From Pseudomonadota bacterium (GTDB taxonomy: Bacteria > Myxococcota > Myxococcia > Myxococcales > Anaeromyxobacteraceae): a stretch of DNA of 7,992 nt. Under the pieces are notes generated by a model. The model worked only from the letters and a program-made list of their open reading frames with translations. It did no database searches and was not told the origin of the DNA. How positions within the stretch are numbered: the first letter of the stretch is position 1; each line of letters opens with the position of its first letter. Shown in pieces: positions 1 through 5,461 of the stretch. The stretch lies in assembly GCA_023411405.1 (NCBI GenBank), contig JAEYOU010000261.1, forward strand, positions 1 to 7,992, in the 5' to 3' direction. A program made the translations under genes and the position numbers.

Positions 1-350
1 TCGCGGAGCCCCTCGACCGCCGCGCCGAGCGCGAACCCCGCACCCGGGCCGGCCGGCGTGCCCGCGGCCCCCAGGCCCGCCCCGGAGAGGGAGCCGCCGA
101 CGGCCGTCGTGGAGGGGTTCGCCGCGATCGTGTCCGTGCTCTCGGTGCCGAGGTCGAGATCGGCCACGTTCAGGTACACCTCGTCGTCGCGAACCTCGGC
201 GACCTGGTCGTACCGGATGCTGTAATCCTTCGGGAAGAAGAGCCCCTTCTCCACCACGAAGCTCCCCTCGGCGCACTCGATCACCTTGCCGAGCTTCTTC
301 CCGTCTGCTGCGCGTACCGTCATGCCTTCGGCAATGCCCCGCGTCTCCAT
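1..350 (-). CDS. PRC-barrel / DUF2171-like protein (C-terminus outside window)
   Basis: The protein reads leftwards and runs off the window edge, so 116 residues are visible and the C-terminus is missing. The ATG at 348-350 follows a strong ribosome binding site, GGGAGGAG, with the AGGAG core five bases upstream, which fixes the start. Residues about 8-63 look like a small beta-barrel of the PRC-barrel/DUF2171 type: a GMTVRAADGKKLGKV opening, a segment around FVVEKGLFFPKDYSIRYDQV, then a short strand ending EVYLNVA. From residue about 80 the chain becomes Gly/Ala/Ser/Pro-rich low complexity, probably a flexible linker to something beyond the window. PRC-barrel-type domains occur in RNA-processing, photosynthetic and many uncharacterised bacterial proteins, so no specific role can be given. 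The family call rests on pattern resemblance only. There is no signal peptide or membrane segment in the visible part, so it is probably cytoplasmic. Confidence 0.7.
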   Translation of the reverse strand, partial: METRGIAEGMTVRAADGKKLGKVIECAEGSFVVEKGLFFPKDYSIRYDQVAEVRDDEVYLNVADLDLGTESTDTIAANPSTTAVGGSLSGAGLGAAGTPAGPGAGFALGAAVEGLR

Positions 351-564
351 GTGGACTCCTCCCATAGGGTTGGTCTTCAACATGGGTATGGGGCCCGACG
401 GGTCCAAGAGACGCCCCAGCGCTCGGTTCGTCCGCGCCAGCTGCATCCACGGCCGCGGAGCGGCTGTCGGCCCGGCGGTCAGGGCTCCGGAAGACCGACC
501 CACCCCACCCCACTTGGCCCGCTCGCGGGACGTCAGGAGGGTCTAGAGTCCAAGGACATCACTC

Positions 565-942
565 ATGCACGCTCCGAGCTCGATCGTCGTCGTAGACGAC
601 GACCATGACGTCCGCGAAGCGTTGGGCGAGGTGCTCACGGAGGAGGGGTTCGACACCCGCCTCTTCGAGAGCGCCCGCGCTGCGCTCGAGTTCCTCCGCG
701 CCCCCATGGACGGCGCGCCCCACCCGGCGCTCATCCTCCTCGACCTCATGATGCCCGGGATGAACGGGTGGCAGTTCCGCGAGGAGCAGCTCAGCGACGA
801 TCGGCTCAAGGACATCCCGGTGGTGGTGATCACCGCGAGCCGGCTCGGGAGCGAGGTGATCCGGGCGCGCGAGGTGCTCTTCAAGCCGGTGGCGCTGGGC
901 GATCTGCTCGACGCCGTCCACCGGAACGCGGCGAAGACCTGA
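565..942 (+). CDS. Stand-alone receiver-domain response regulator (CheY-like)
   Basis: This 125-residue protein is a single phosphoreceiver domain with no output domain. Visible family residues are the acidic pocket D11-D12-D13 after strand beta1, the phosphoacceptor D60 in LILLDLMMPGMNGW, the switch residue T90 at the end of VVVIT, and K107 in the FKP motif. All are in the order expected of an active receiver. It should take phosphate from a histidine kinase and signal by protein-protein contact. The kinase is not in this window. T90 to K107 is only 17 residues, against about 22 in CheY, so the alpha4 region is shortened, as in many orphan receivers. The ATG is preceded by AAGGA eight bases upstream. 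The gene is divergent from the PRC-barrel-like gene across a 214-base gap in which I could not identify a convincing promoter. A stem-loop lies 13 bases beyond the stop codon. Confidence 0.92.
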   Translation: MHAPSSIVVVDDDHDVREALGEVLTEEGFDTRLFESARAALEFLRAPMDGAPHPALILLDLMMPGMNGWQFREEQLSDDRLKDIPVVVITASRLGSEVIRAREVLFKPVALGDLLDAVHRNAAKT

Positions 943-955
943 GCCGGCCGCGCCC

Positions 956-978
956 CGCGATCCCGGGCCGGGGTCGCG
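956..978. terminator. Stem-loop between convergent genes, possible bidirectional terminator
   Basis: A 9-bp stem (956-964 with 970-978, one G-U wobble) closes a 5-base loop in the 67-base gap between the convergent response regulator and acidic small protein genes. There is no U-tract on either strand. It is therefore a position-supported candidate rather than a classical intrinsic terminator. The surrounding GC-rich bases can also pair (GGCCGCG-type arms on both sides), which would lengthen the structure. Confidence 0.4.
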
Positions 979-1009
979 ACGCGCGGCCGCGCTCGCCCCA
1001 CGACACCGC

Positions 1010-1240
1010 TCAGAGCTGCTCGCCCTTGGGGGTCCGCTTCTCCGCCGGATCGTCCGGGATGTCCACCTCCTCGATCTCCTGCTCGCCTCGGATCTTCTCC
1101 TCCTCGTCGCCGCTCCCGAAGTAGCCCTCGTAGTAGGGCTCGCGGGTGGGCGGCAGATCCGTGCGCGGCGCCTCGCCGGGGCTCTCCTCGCCCCGCGGAG
1201 CTTCGGGCTGCTCGCCTGGCTGCATCTCGTGGCCTTCCAT
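1010..1240 (-). CDS. Small, highly acidic hypothetical protein (76 aa)
   Basis: I do not recognise a family. The start at 1238-1240 is well supported by a near-perfect ribosome binding site, AGGAGG, six bases before the ATG. The protein ends at a TGA at 1010-1012. It has 18 Glu and 5 Asp against 3 Lys and 5 Arg, and is rich in Pro and Gly, so it is strongly acidic and probably disordered. It has no hydrophobic segment or signal peptide. The only aromatic cluster is REPYYEGYFGSG, residues 33-44, followed by a Glu-rich stretch and an IPDDPAEKRTPKGEQ tail. It is divergent from the coupled membrane-protein pair starting at 1383 and convergent with the response regulator. The good ribosome binding site and protein-like composition favour a real gene, but longer reading frames through the same frame upstream are not supported. 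Function is unknown. Confidence 0.7.
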   Translation of the reverse strand: MEGHEMQPGEQPEAPRGEESPGEAPRTDLPPTREPYYEGYFGSGDEEEKIRGEQEIEEVDIPDDPAEKRTPKGEQL

Positions 1241-1309
1241 GGCGCACCTCCTCCCGGCAACCTGTGGCCCGCACCTGCGCGGGGGAACCCGCGGCGCGAT
1301 CCCCTTGCT

Positions 1310-1337
1310 GTCCCGTGCGCGCGCCGCGGCGCGGGAC
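1310..1337. repeat. Inverted repeat in divergent intergenic region
   Basis: A 9-bp inverted repeat (1310-1318 with 1329-1337, one G-U pair if RNA) flanks a GC-only 10-base loop. The 14-base perfect palindrome CGCGCCGCGGCGCG is nested across its right half. It lies in the 142-base gap between the acidic-protein gene (minus) and the holin-like gene (plus), 45 bases before the latter's start codon. It could be a regulator-binding palindrome or a leader hairpin. Chance is also plausible at this GC content. Confidence 0.3.
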
Positions 1338-1382
1338 CACCTTGAGCGCGACGTCCGGGTGCCGCCCCGGGCCGGAGGGGTC

Positions 1383-1838
1383 ATGGAACGAAAGGTCGTC
1401 ACCACGGTCCCGGTCACGGGCGAGCCGCTGGGGCCGGTGGAGAGCACCGAGCTCCGCCTGCGCGCGCTGCCCCTCCGCGATCTCGTCTCCGAGCTCGCGA
1501 AGACGGGCAGCCAGCTCGCCCGCAAGGAGGTCGAGCTCGCCAAGGCGGAGGCGAAGGAGGACCTGCGCACGGAGCTCCGGATGGTGAAGGGGCTCGGCGT
1601 CGCGGGCGTCTGCGCGCTCCTCACGCTCCAGATGCTCCTCGTCACGATCGCGTTCGCGCTCATGGAGGCGGAGGTGATGCCGGGCTGGGCCGCCGCGCTC
1701 CTCGTCGCCGCGGTCGTGCTCGCGGTCGGTACGGTGGCGGGCCTGTGGGGTTGGAAGAAGCGCGTCCGGACGCCGCTCGACGCGACGCGGAGCTCGGTGC
1801 GGACCAGCGTCCGCTGGGCCAAGGAGCAGCTGGCGTGA
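1383..1838 (+). CDS. YqjE-like / phage-holin superfamily III (PF07332-like) membrane protein
   Basis: This is a 151-residue inner-membrane protein. Residues about 24-68 form a charged, probably helical segment rich in Lys/Glu/Ala (LRDLVSELAKTGSQLARKE and following). Two transmembrane helices follow at about 70-95 and 101-123, then a basic cytoplasmic tail. This layout of amphipathic helix plus TM hairpin matches the putative holin-X/YqjE (DUF1469) family. Despite the name, these proteins are widespread chromosomal proteins of poorly known role, and no phage genes surround this one. I chose the ATG at 1383 because GGAGGGG lies just before it and the family-like sequence begins here. The frame stays open upstream, but that part looks non-coding. 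The stop codon overlaps the GTG start of the next gene by four bases, so the two are probably translated together, as in the E. coli yqjD-yqjE cluster. Confidence 0.85.
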   Translation: MERKVVTTVPVTGEPLGPVESTELRLRALPLRDLVSELAKTGSQLARKEVELAKAEAKEDLRTELRMVKGLGVAGVCALLTLQMLLVTIAFALMEAEVMPGWAAALLVAAVVLAVGTVAGLWGWKKRVRTPLDATRSSVRTSVRWAKEQLA

Positions 1839-2248
1839 CGGCACACAACGGAGCGTCTGGCGACGTCCGGCGGGTCTCCGGCGAGATCGACACCCTGCGC
1901 CAGGAGCTCGGGCGCCTCGTGGCCGAGCTCGACCGCCGCCGGCACGAGCTCCTCGACGTGAGGCTCCAGGTCCGCAAGCATCCCGGGGTCGTCATCGCCG
2001 CGGCAGGCGTCGCGGCGCTCCTGGTCGGCGGCATGGTGGGGATGGCCGTCCGGAGGCGGCGGCAGCACGCGCGCCCCACGACCCGCGCCCGCGAGGCGCG
2101 GCGGGCGCTCGCGCGCCTGATCGATCACCCGGAGCGCGTCGCGAACGAGCAGAACCTGGCCATGAAGATCGCGACGGCCGCGGGGGTGGCGGCGGGCACG
2201 GTGGTCGCGCGCCGCCTGGCGGAGCGGTTCGTGTCGCGCGCGCGGTGA
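1835..2248 (+). CDS. Single-TM DUF3618/YqjD-like membrane-anchored protein
   Basis: The protein has 137 residues. Residues about 13-45 are a charged heptad-like helix (EIDTLRQELGRLVAELDRRR), followed by a DVRLQVRKHPGV motif. A transmembrane segment spans about 51-72, ending in a run of arginines that should mark the cytoplasmic side. A basic helical region follows at 83-104, and a weaker hydrophobic patch lies at 113-125. Soluble helix, 'R-HPG' motif, then TM resembles DUF3618 and YqjD/ElaB-type (DUF883) proteins, which anchor to the inner membrane; some YqjD relatives bind ribosomes in stationary phase. Function here is inferred only. The GTG start at 1835 is chosen because it overlaps the upstream TGA (GTGA) and has AAGGAG eight bases before it. 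Longer in-frame starts would run back into the holin-like gene. Confidence 0.78.
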   Translation: MTAHNGASGDVRRVSGEIDTLRQELGRLVAELDRRRHELLDVRLQVRKHPGVVIAAAGVAALLVGGMVGMAVRRRRQHARPTTRAREARRALARLIDHPERVANEQNLAMKIATAAGVAAGTVVARRLAERFVSRAR

Positions 2249-2253
2249 AAGAA

Positions 2254-2287
2254 CGCTCGCCCCGGCTCCCTCGATCCGGGGCGAGCG
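2254..2287 (-). terminator. Intrinsic terminator of lpxC
   Basis: A perfect 12-bp stem (2254-2265 with 2276-2287) encloses a 10-base loop in the 67-base gap between lpxC and the convergent membrane-protein gene. Read on the minus strand it is followed directly by UUCUUU, giving a classical intrinsic terminator starting 28 bases after the lpxC stop. On the plus strand there is no U-tract, but the same stem may weaken read-through from the DUF3618-like gene, whose stop codon is five bases away. Confidence 0.8.
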
Positions 2288-2315
2288 CAGCCGCACGCGG
2301 CGGCGAGGACGGCGC

Positions 2316-3272
2316 CTACGCCAGCGAGCCTTCGGGGACGAGCGCGGGCACGCGCGCGCGGGCCGCGGGGACGTCCTGCTCGGCGCTCACGCGCACCACC
2401 CGGCTGGCGGCGGCGTCGGCGAGCACCTTGCGCACCAGCGCCTGGTTCAAGGCGTGACCGCTCTTCACGGCCGTGAGGTGGCCCACCACCGGCAGCCCGA
2501 GCAGCGCGAGATCGCCCACGGCGTCGAGCACCTTGTGCCGCGCGAACTCGTCGGAGAACCGCAGCCCCTCGGGGTTCAGGATCGAGAAGTCGTCGATCAC
2601 GATCGCGTTCTCGAGGCTGCCGCCCCGCGCCAGCCCCATCGCCTGCATCCGCTCGATGTCGCGCAGGAAACAGAAGGTGCGCGCGCGCGCGACCTCGCGC
2701 TCGAAGGTGCGATCCGTCAGGGTCACCCGGAACGCCTGGTTTGTGATGAGCGGGTGGTTGAAGTCGGCGGTGAAGTCGATGCTGAAGCCGTCGGCGGGGT
2801 CGAGCCGGGCGAGCTTGTCGCCGTCGCGGACCTCGACCGGCTGCTCGATCACCATGTACCGCTTCCCGGCCGGCAGGAGGCGGATCCCGGCCTCCTGGAT
2901 CAGGCACACGAACGGCGCGGCCGAGCCGTCGAGGATCGGGATCTCCGGCCCGTCGACCTCGACGCGGCAGTTGTCGATCCCCATGCCGTGGAGCGCGGCC
3001 ATCACGTGCTCGACCGTGGCCACGCGGGCGGTCCCGACGCCCAGGCTGGTGGACAGGGTCGTGTCCACCACGCGCTCGCTGCGCGCGTGGATCTCGACGC
3101 CGACGTCCATGCGGACGAAGGTGATCCCGGTGTCGGCCGGGGCGGGTGCGAGGATCAGCGTGGCGGGCTTCCCGGAGTGCAACCCCACCCCCGTGCAGGC
3201 CACTCGCTTCGCGACCGTCCGCTGGTTCCAGTAGGCCATATCTCTCGTGAGGTCCTGTTCGCGTGTGCTCAT
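2316..3272 (-). CDS. lpxC: UDP-3-O-acyl-N-acetylglucosamine deacetylase LpxC
   Basis: LpxC removes the acetyl group from UDP-3-O-acyl-GlcNAc in the cytoplasm. This is the committed step of lipid A synthesis, and the enzyme depends on zinc. The 318-residue length is normal for the family. Visible landmarks are the N-terminal QRTVAKRVACTGVGLHSG motif (17-34), ATVEHVMAAL with catalytic E88 and zinc ligand H89, DGSAAPF (115-121), HKVLD with zinc ligands H246 and D250, and SGHALN with catalytic H273. The H246-H273 spacing equals that of E. coli H238-H265. All catalytic residues are present. The start is uncertain: the ATG at 3270-3272 has no clear ribosome binding site, and an in-frame ATG at 3237-3239 (residue 12, MAYWNQRTV) would better match the usual family N-terminus but has only a weak, too-close GAGAG. 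The gene is monocistronic here, with its own terminator and a candidate promoter. Confidence 0.97.
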   Translation of the reverse strand: MSTREQDLTRDMAYWNQRTVAKRVACTGVGLHSGKPATLILAPAPADTGITFVRMDVGVEIHARSERVVDTTLSTSLGVGTARVATVEHVMAALHGMGIDNCRVEVDGPEIPILDGSAAPFVCLIQEAGIRLLPAGKRYMVIEQPVEVRDGDKLARLDPADGFSIDFTADFNHPLITNQAFRVTLTDRTFEREVARARTFCFLRDIERMQAMGLARGGSLENAIVIDDFSILNPEGLRFSDEFARHKVLDAVGDLALLGLPVVGHLTAVKSGHALNQALVRKVLADAAASRVVRVSAEQDVPAARARVPALVPEGSLA

Positions 3273-3323
3273 GCCGGGCCGTCTGCTCGGCGCTCCGGGC
3301 TAAGAGCAATCGCCGTGCCACAC

Positions 3324-3351
3324 ACCTGCCGGAGGCGGTGCTACCGCAGGT
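3324..3351 (-). promoter_or_regulatory. Potential stem-loop in the lpxC leader
   Basis: In the predicted lpxC 5' leader, ACCTGC (3324-3329) can pair with GCAGGT (3346-3351). Alternatively GCGGT (3335-3339) pairs with ACCGC (3343-3347) around a 3-base loop. The two pairings share bases, so they are partly exclusive. The element lies 52 to 79 bases upstream of the annotated lpxC start. No known RNA family is recognised. Confidence 0.3.
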
Positions 3352-3365
3352 CCGTGGCGTGCCCT

Positions 3366-3394
3366 CAAATACCCGAAACGACGGATCTTTCCAA
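3366..3394 (-). promoter_or_regulatory. Candidate sigma70-type promoter for lpxC
   Basis: On the minus strand TTGGAA (3389-3394) is separated by 17 bases from TATTTG (3366-3371). These match four of six and three of six consensus positions respectively. The spacing is ideal and the elements lie in the most A/T-rich patch of the intergenic region. The match is otherwise weak. Transcription would begin near 3358, giving a leader of about 86 bases to the annotated lpxC start. Confidence 0.35.
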
Positions 3395-3585
3395 GCAATC
3401 GTCCGGTGCGTCCCGGGGCCTGTCCGGACGAGGTGTCGAACATCCTTCAGGTACCCTCCGAACCATGACAGCCATGTCAGAGCAAGCCCTGACGCGGCAC
3501 CCCGCCCGGTCCCCCATCAGACCGCCGCAGGTGGGAGCGCCCCGAGGCTAGGACCTCGAACGCCCGCGGCGACGCAGGAGCCCAC

Positions 3586-4308
3586 GTGCTTCCCCTTCGA
3601 GACGACAACCCCACCGAGCGGTTCCCGATCGTCACCTACACCCTCCTCTGCCTCAACCTCCTCGCCTTCGCGTGGCAGCTCGGGTTGCCCGGGGTGCTCT
3701 CGGCACCCCATCTCCTCGACGCGATGCTGCTGCACCTCGAGGACTCGGTGCGGCGCGGCGCCGTCGTCCCGCTCGAGATCCTCACCTTCAGTGACGTCGA
3801 TCTCCGCAACGTCGTCCCGCCCCCGTTCACGATCTTCACGAGCATGTTCCTCCACGGCGGCATCGGCCACATCCTCGCGAACCTGCTCTCGCTCTGGATC
3901 TTCGGGAACAACGTCGAGGACGCGCTCGGCCGCGTCCGGTACCTCGGCTTCTACCTCGGCGCGGGCATCGCCGCCGCGCTCGCGCAGGTGCTGGCGTCGG
4001 CGGTCAGCGGCGACGTCTACGTCCAGATGGTGGGCGCGAGCGGCGCCATCGCCGGGGTGCTCGCCGCGTACATGCTGCTGTTCCCCCGCGCGCGGGTCCT
4101 CACGCTCGTGGTCGTCTTCATCCTCCCCGTCCCGGCCGTCCTGTTCATCGGGTTCTGGTTCTTCTGGCAGGTCCGCTCGGTCGTCTTCGGCGGCCAGCCC
4201 GGGGTGGCGGTCTTCGCCCACATCGGTGGGTTCGTCGCCGGGTACCTGCTCGTCCGGATCGTCGGCCGCCGGCACGGGTGGCGCGTCCGCCCCCGCGCGT
4301 ACTGGTGA
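3586..4308 (+). CDS. Rhomboid family intramembrane serine protease
   Basis: This 240-residue polytopic membrane protease cleaves transmembrane substrates within the inner membrane using a Ser-His dyad. The N-terminal PLRDDNPTERFPIVTY motif is typical of bacterial and archaeal rhomboids. Predicted TM helices lie at about 14-36, 84-111, 117-140, 145-167, 170-196 and 205-227, giving the usual six. TM2 has FLHGGIGHILANLLSLWIFG with H90, H95 and N99. TM4 has GASGAIAG with nucleophile S152. TM6 has AHIGGF with catalytic H212. All are present, so the enzyme should be active. A long hydrophilic loop (about 38-80) follows TM1. The GTG start at 3586 is supported by AGGAG five bases upstream and by the N-terminal motif beginning at residue 2. 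The gene is divergent from lpxC and convergent with ruvB. Its substrate cannot be told from the sequence. Confidence 0.95.
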   Translation: MLPLRDDNPTERFPIVTYTLLCLNLLAFAWQLGLPGVLSAPHLLDAMLLHLEDSVRRGAVVPLEILTFSDVDLRNVVPPPFTIFTSMFLHGGIGHILANLLSLWIFGNNVEDALGRVRYLGFYLGAGIAAALAQVLASAVSGDVYVQMVGASGAIAGVLAAYMLLFPRARVLTLVVVFILPVPAVLFIGFWFFWQVRSVVFGGQPGVAVFAHIGGFVAGYLLVRIVGRRHGWRVRPRAYW

Positions 4309-4341
4309 CGCCGCGACCGGGGCGGAGACGTCGCAGTGTCG

Positions 4342-4368
4342 CGTCCGGGATACGGGTGCCCGAGGACG
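4342..4368. terminator. Weak stem-loop between convergent rhomboid and ruvB genes
   Basis: CGTCCGGG (4342-4349) can pair with CCCGAGGACG (4359-4368) through eight base pairs with a two-base bulge and a 9-base loop. It lies in the 74-base gap between the convergent stop codons. There is no U-tract. A terminator role is inferred from position only. Confidence 0.25.
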
Positions 4369-4382
4369 TACATCCGGGCCGG

Positions 4383-5411
4383 CTAGAGCAGGTCGCCCTG
4401 CTTCCCGCGCGGGCGCTCCCTGCCGAGGTGGGCGTACGCCCCCGGGAGCGCGACGCGGCCGCGCGGCGTGCGGGCGAGGAGGAGCTCGCGCACGAGGAAC
4501 GGCTCGTACACGTCCTCGATGGTGTCGCGCTCCTCGCCCACGGCGGCGGCGATGGCGTCGATGCCGACCGGCCCGCCGCCGAACACGTCGAGCACCGTGG
4601 CGAGGATCCGCCGGTCCATGGCGTCGAGCCCGCGCCCGTCCACCTCGAGCCGCTGCAACGTGCGGTCCACGATGGCCCTGGTGAGCCGCCCGTCGCCCTC
4701 GACCTGGGCGAAGTCGCGGGCCCGCTGGAGGAGGCGGATGGCGATGCGCGGCGTCCCCCGCGCGCGCCGGGCGAGCTCCTCGGCGCCCTCCGGATCCACG
4801 GGCAGCGCGAGCTTGCCCGCGGCCCGCACGGCGATCTCCTTGAGCTCGCCGGGGCCGTAGTAGTCGAGCCGCTCCTGGATCGGGAACCGATCGCGGAGCG
4901 GGCTCGCGAGGAGCCCGGTGCGCGTCGTCGCGCCGACCATCGTGAACCGCTCGAGCTTCATCTCCATCGTCTGCGCGCCGAGCCCGGCGCCGAGGACGAC
5001 GTCGAAGCGGAAGTCCTCCATCGCCGGGTAGAGGGCCTCCTCCACCGCCGGCGAGAGCCGGTGGATCTCGTCGATGAAGAGGATGTCGCGCGGGGCGAGG
5101 GCGGTGAGGAGGCCGGCGAGGTCGCCCTTCTTCACGAGCGCGGGGCCGCTCGTGACGTGGAGCGTGACGCCGAGCTCGCGCGCGAGGATGTGGGCGAGCG
5201 ACGTCTTGCCGAGGCCGGGCGGCCCGGAGAGGAGGACGTGGTCGAGCGCCTCCGCCCGCTTCCGCGCCGCCTGCGCGTAGACCCGGAAGTTCCGGACGAT
5301 CTTCTCCTGGCCGACGTACTCGTCGAAGTTCGCCGGGCGGAGCGACTGCTCGAGCCGCTCCTCGCCCTCCTGGGCGGCGGCGGACACCTCGCGGACGGGC
5401 TTCACGGGCAT
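4383..5411 (-). CDS. ruvB: Holliday junction branch migration helicase subunit RuvB
   Basis: RuvB is the hexameric AAA+ ATPase that drives branch migration of Holliday junctions with RuvA during recombinational repair. The 342-residue length is normal. Visible motifs are the N-terminal LRPANFDEYVGQEKI (24-38), Walker A GPPGLGKT (63-70), Walker B LFIDEIHR (111-118, D114-E115), sensor-1 region GATTRTG (160-166), arginine finger R173 in PLRDRF, sensor 2 GTPRIAIRLL with R222, and a C-terminal winged helix with GGGPVGIDAIAAAVGEE (278-294). The ATG at 5409-5411 is chosen by family alignment. It has no clear ribosome binding site, and longer in-frame versions would overlap the M16 gene. It lies 43 bases downstream of the M16 stop codon on the same strand, so it is probably the last gene of that operon. 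ruvA and ruvC are not adjacent within the window. Confidence 0.96.
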   Translation of the reverse strand: MPVKPVREVSAAAQEGEERLEQSLRPANFDEYVGQEKIVRNFRVYAQAARKRAEALDHVLLSGPPGLGKTSLAHILARELGVTLHVTSGPALVKKGDLAGLLTALAPRDILFIDEIHRLSPAVEEALYPAMEDFRFDVVLGAGLGAQTMEMKLERFTMVGATTRTGLLASPLRDRFPIQERLDYYGPGELKEIAVRAAGKLALPVDPEGAEELARRARGTPRIAIRLLQRARDFAQVEGDGRLTRAIVDRTLQRLEVDGRGLDAMDRRILATVLDVFGGGPVGIDAIAAAVGEERDTIEDVYEPFLVRELLLARTPRGRVALPGAYAHLGRERPRGKQGDLL

Positions 5412-5433
5412 GGCCGCGGCAGCGTAGCACGCG

Positions 5434-5461
5434 GGGGTGACGCCGCGCCGCGGGTCACCCC
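5434..5461 (-). other. Stem-loop spanning the M16 stop codon upstream of ruvB
   Basis: A perfect 8-bp inverted repeat (GGGGTGAC at 5434-5441 with GTCACCCC at 5454-5461) encloses a 12-base GC-only loop. The TGA stop codon of the M16 peptidase gene (5455-5457) lies inside the stem, and the structure ends 22 bases before the ruvB start. There is no U-tract. It may moderate read-through or protect the mRNA end between the two cistrons. Confidence 0.4.

Larger units (their letters stand above)
3273..3585. other. Divergent intergenic region between lpxC and the rhomboid gene
   Basis: This is a 313-base non-coding stretch between two divergently transcribed genes, with a local A/T-rich patch at about 3366-3400 that stands out from the surrounding DNA. 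It holds the candidate lpxC promoter and leader hairpin listed separately. A further inverted repeat, CGTCCGG at 3400-3406 with CCGGACG at 3424-3430, sits just upstream of that promoter. A 28-codon reading frame at 3465-3551 has no ribosome binding site and no recognisable content. I could not identify a convincing promoter for the rhomboid gene. Confidence 0.6.

Noticed and set aside
351..564. Promoters in the divergent gap between the PRC-barrel-like and response-regulator genes
   Set aside because: Several TTG-type and TCTAGA-like hexamers exist, but none has a partner at 16-18 bases. A sigma54-like TGGCGCGG lacks the required GC at the -12 position.
1383..1838. Prophage holin, hence a prophage remnant
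   Set aside because: The family name contains 'holin', but no endolysin, tail, capsid, integrase or attachment site is near, and members of this family are ordinary chromosomal genes often paired with YqjD-like proteins.
543..1844. 433-codon minus-strand frame across the response regulator and the membrane-protein region
   Set aside because: Antisense to well-supported genes, with repetitive Arg/Glu/Ala composition and no domain.
2454..3551. 365-codon plus-strand frame antisense to lpxC
   Set aside because: His/Arg/Val/Asp-rich composition without any domain; it mirrors lpxC, whose zinc and catalytic residues are all intact on the other strand.
3517..5430. Long minus-strand reading frame of 637 codons across the rhomboid and ruvB genes
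   Set aside because: It is Arg/Ala/Gly/Pro/Asp-rich low complexity, lies antisense to the rhomboid gene and out of frame in ruvB, both of which have full catalytic motifs. Long shadow frames are expected at this GC content.
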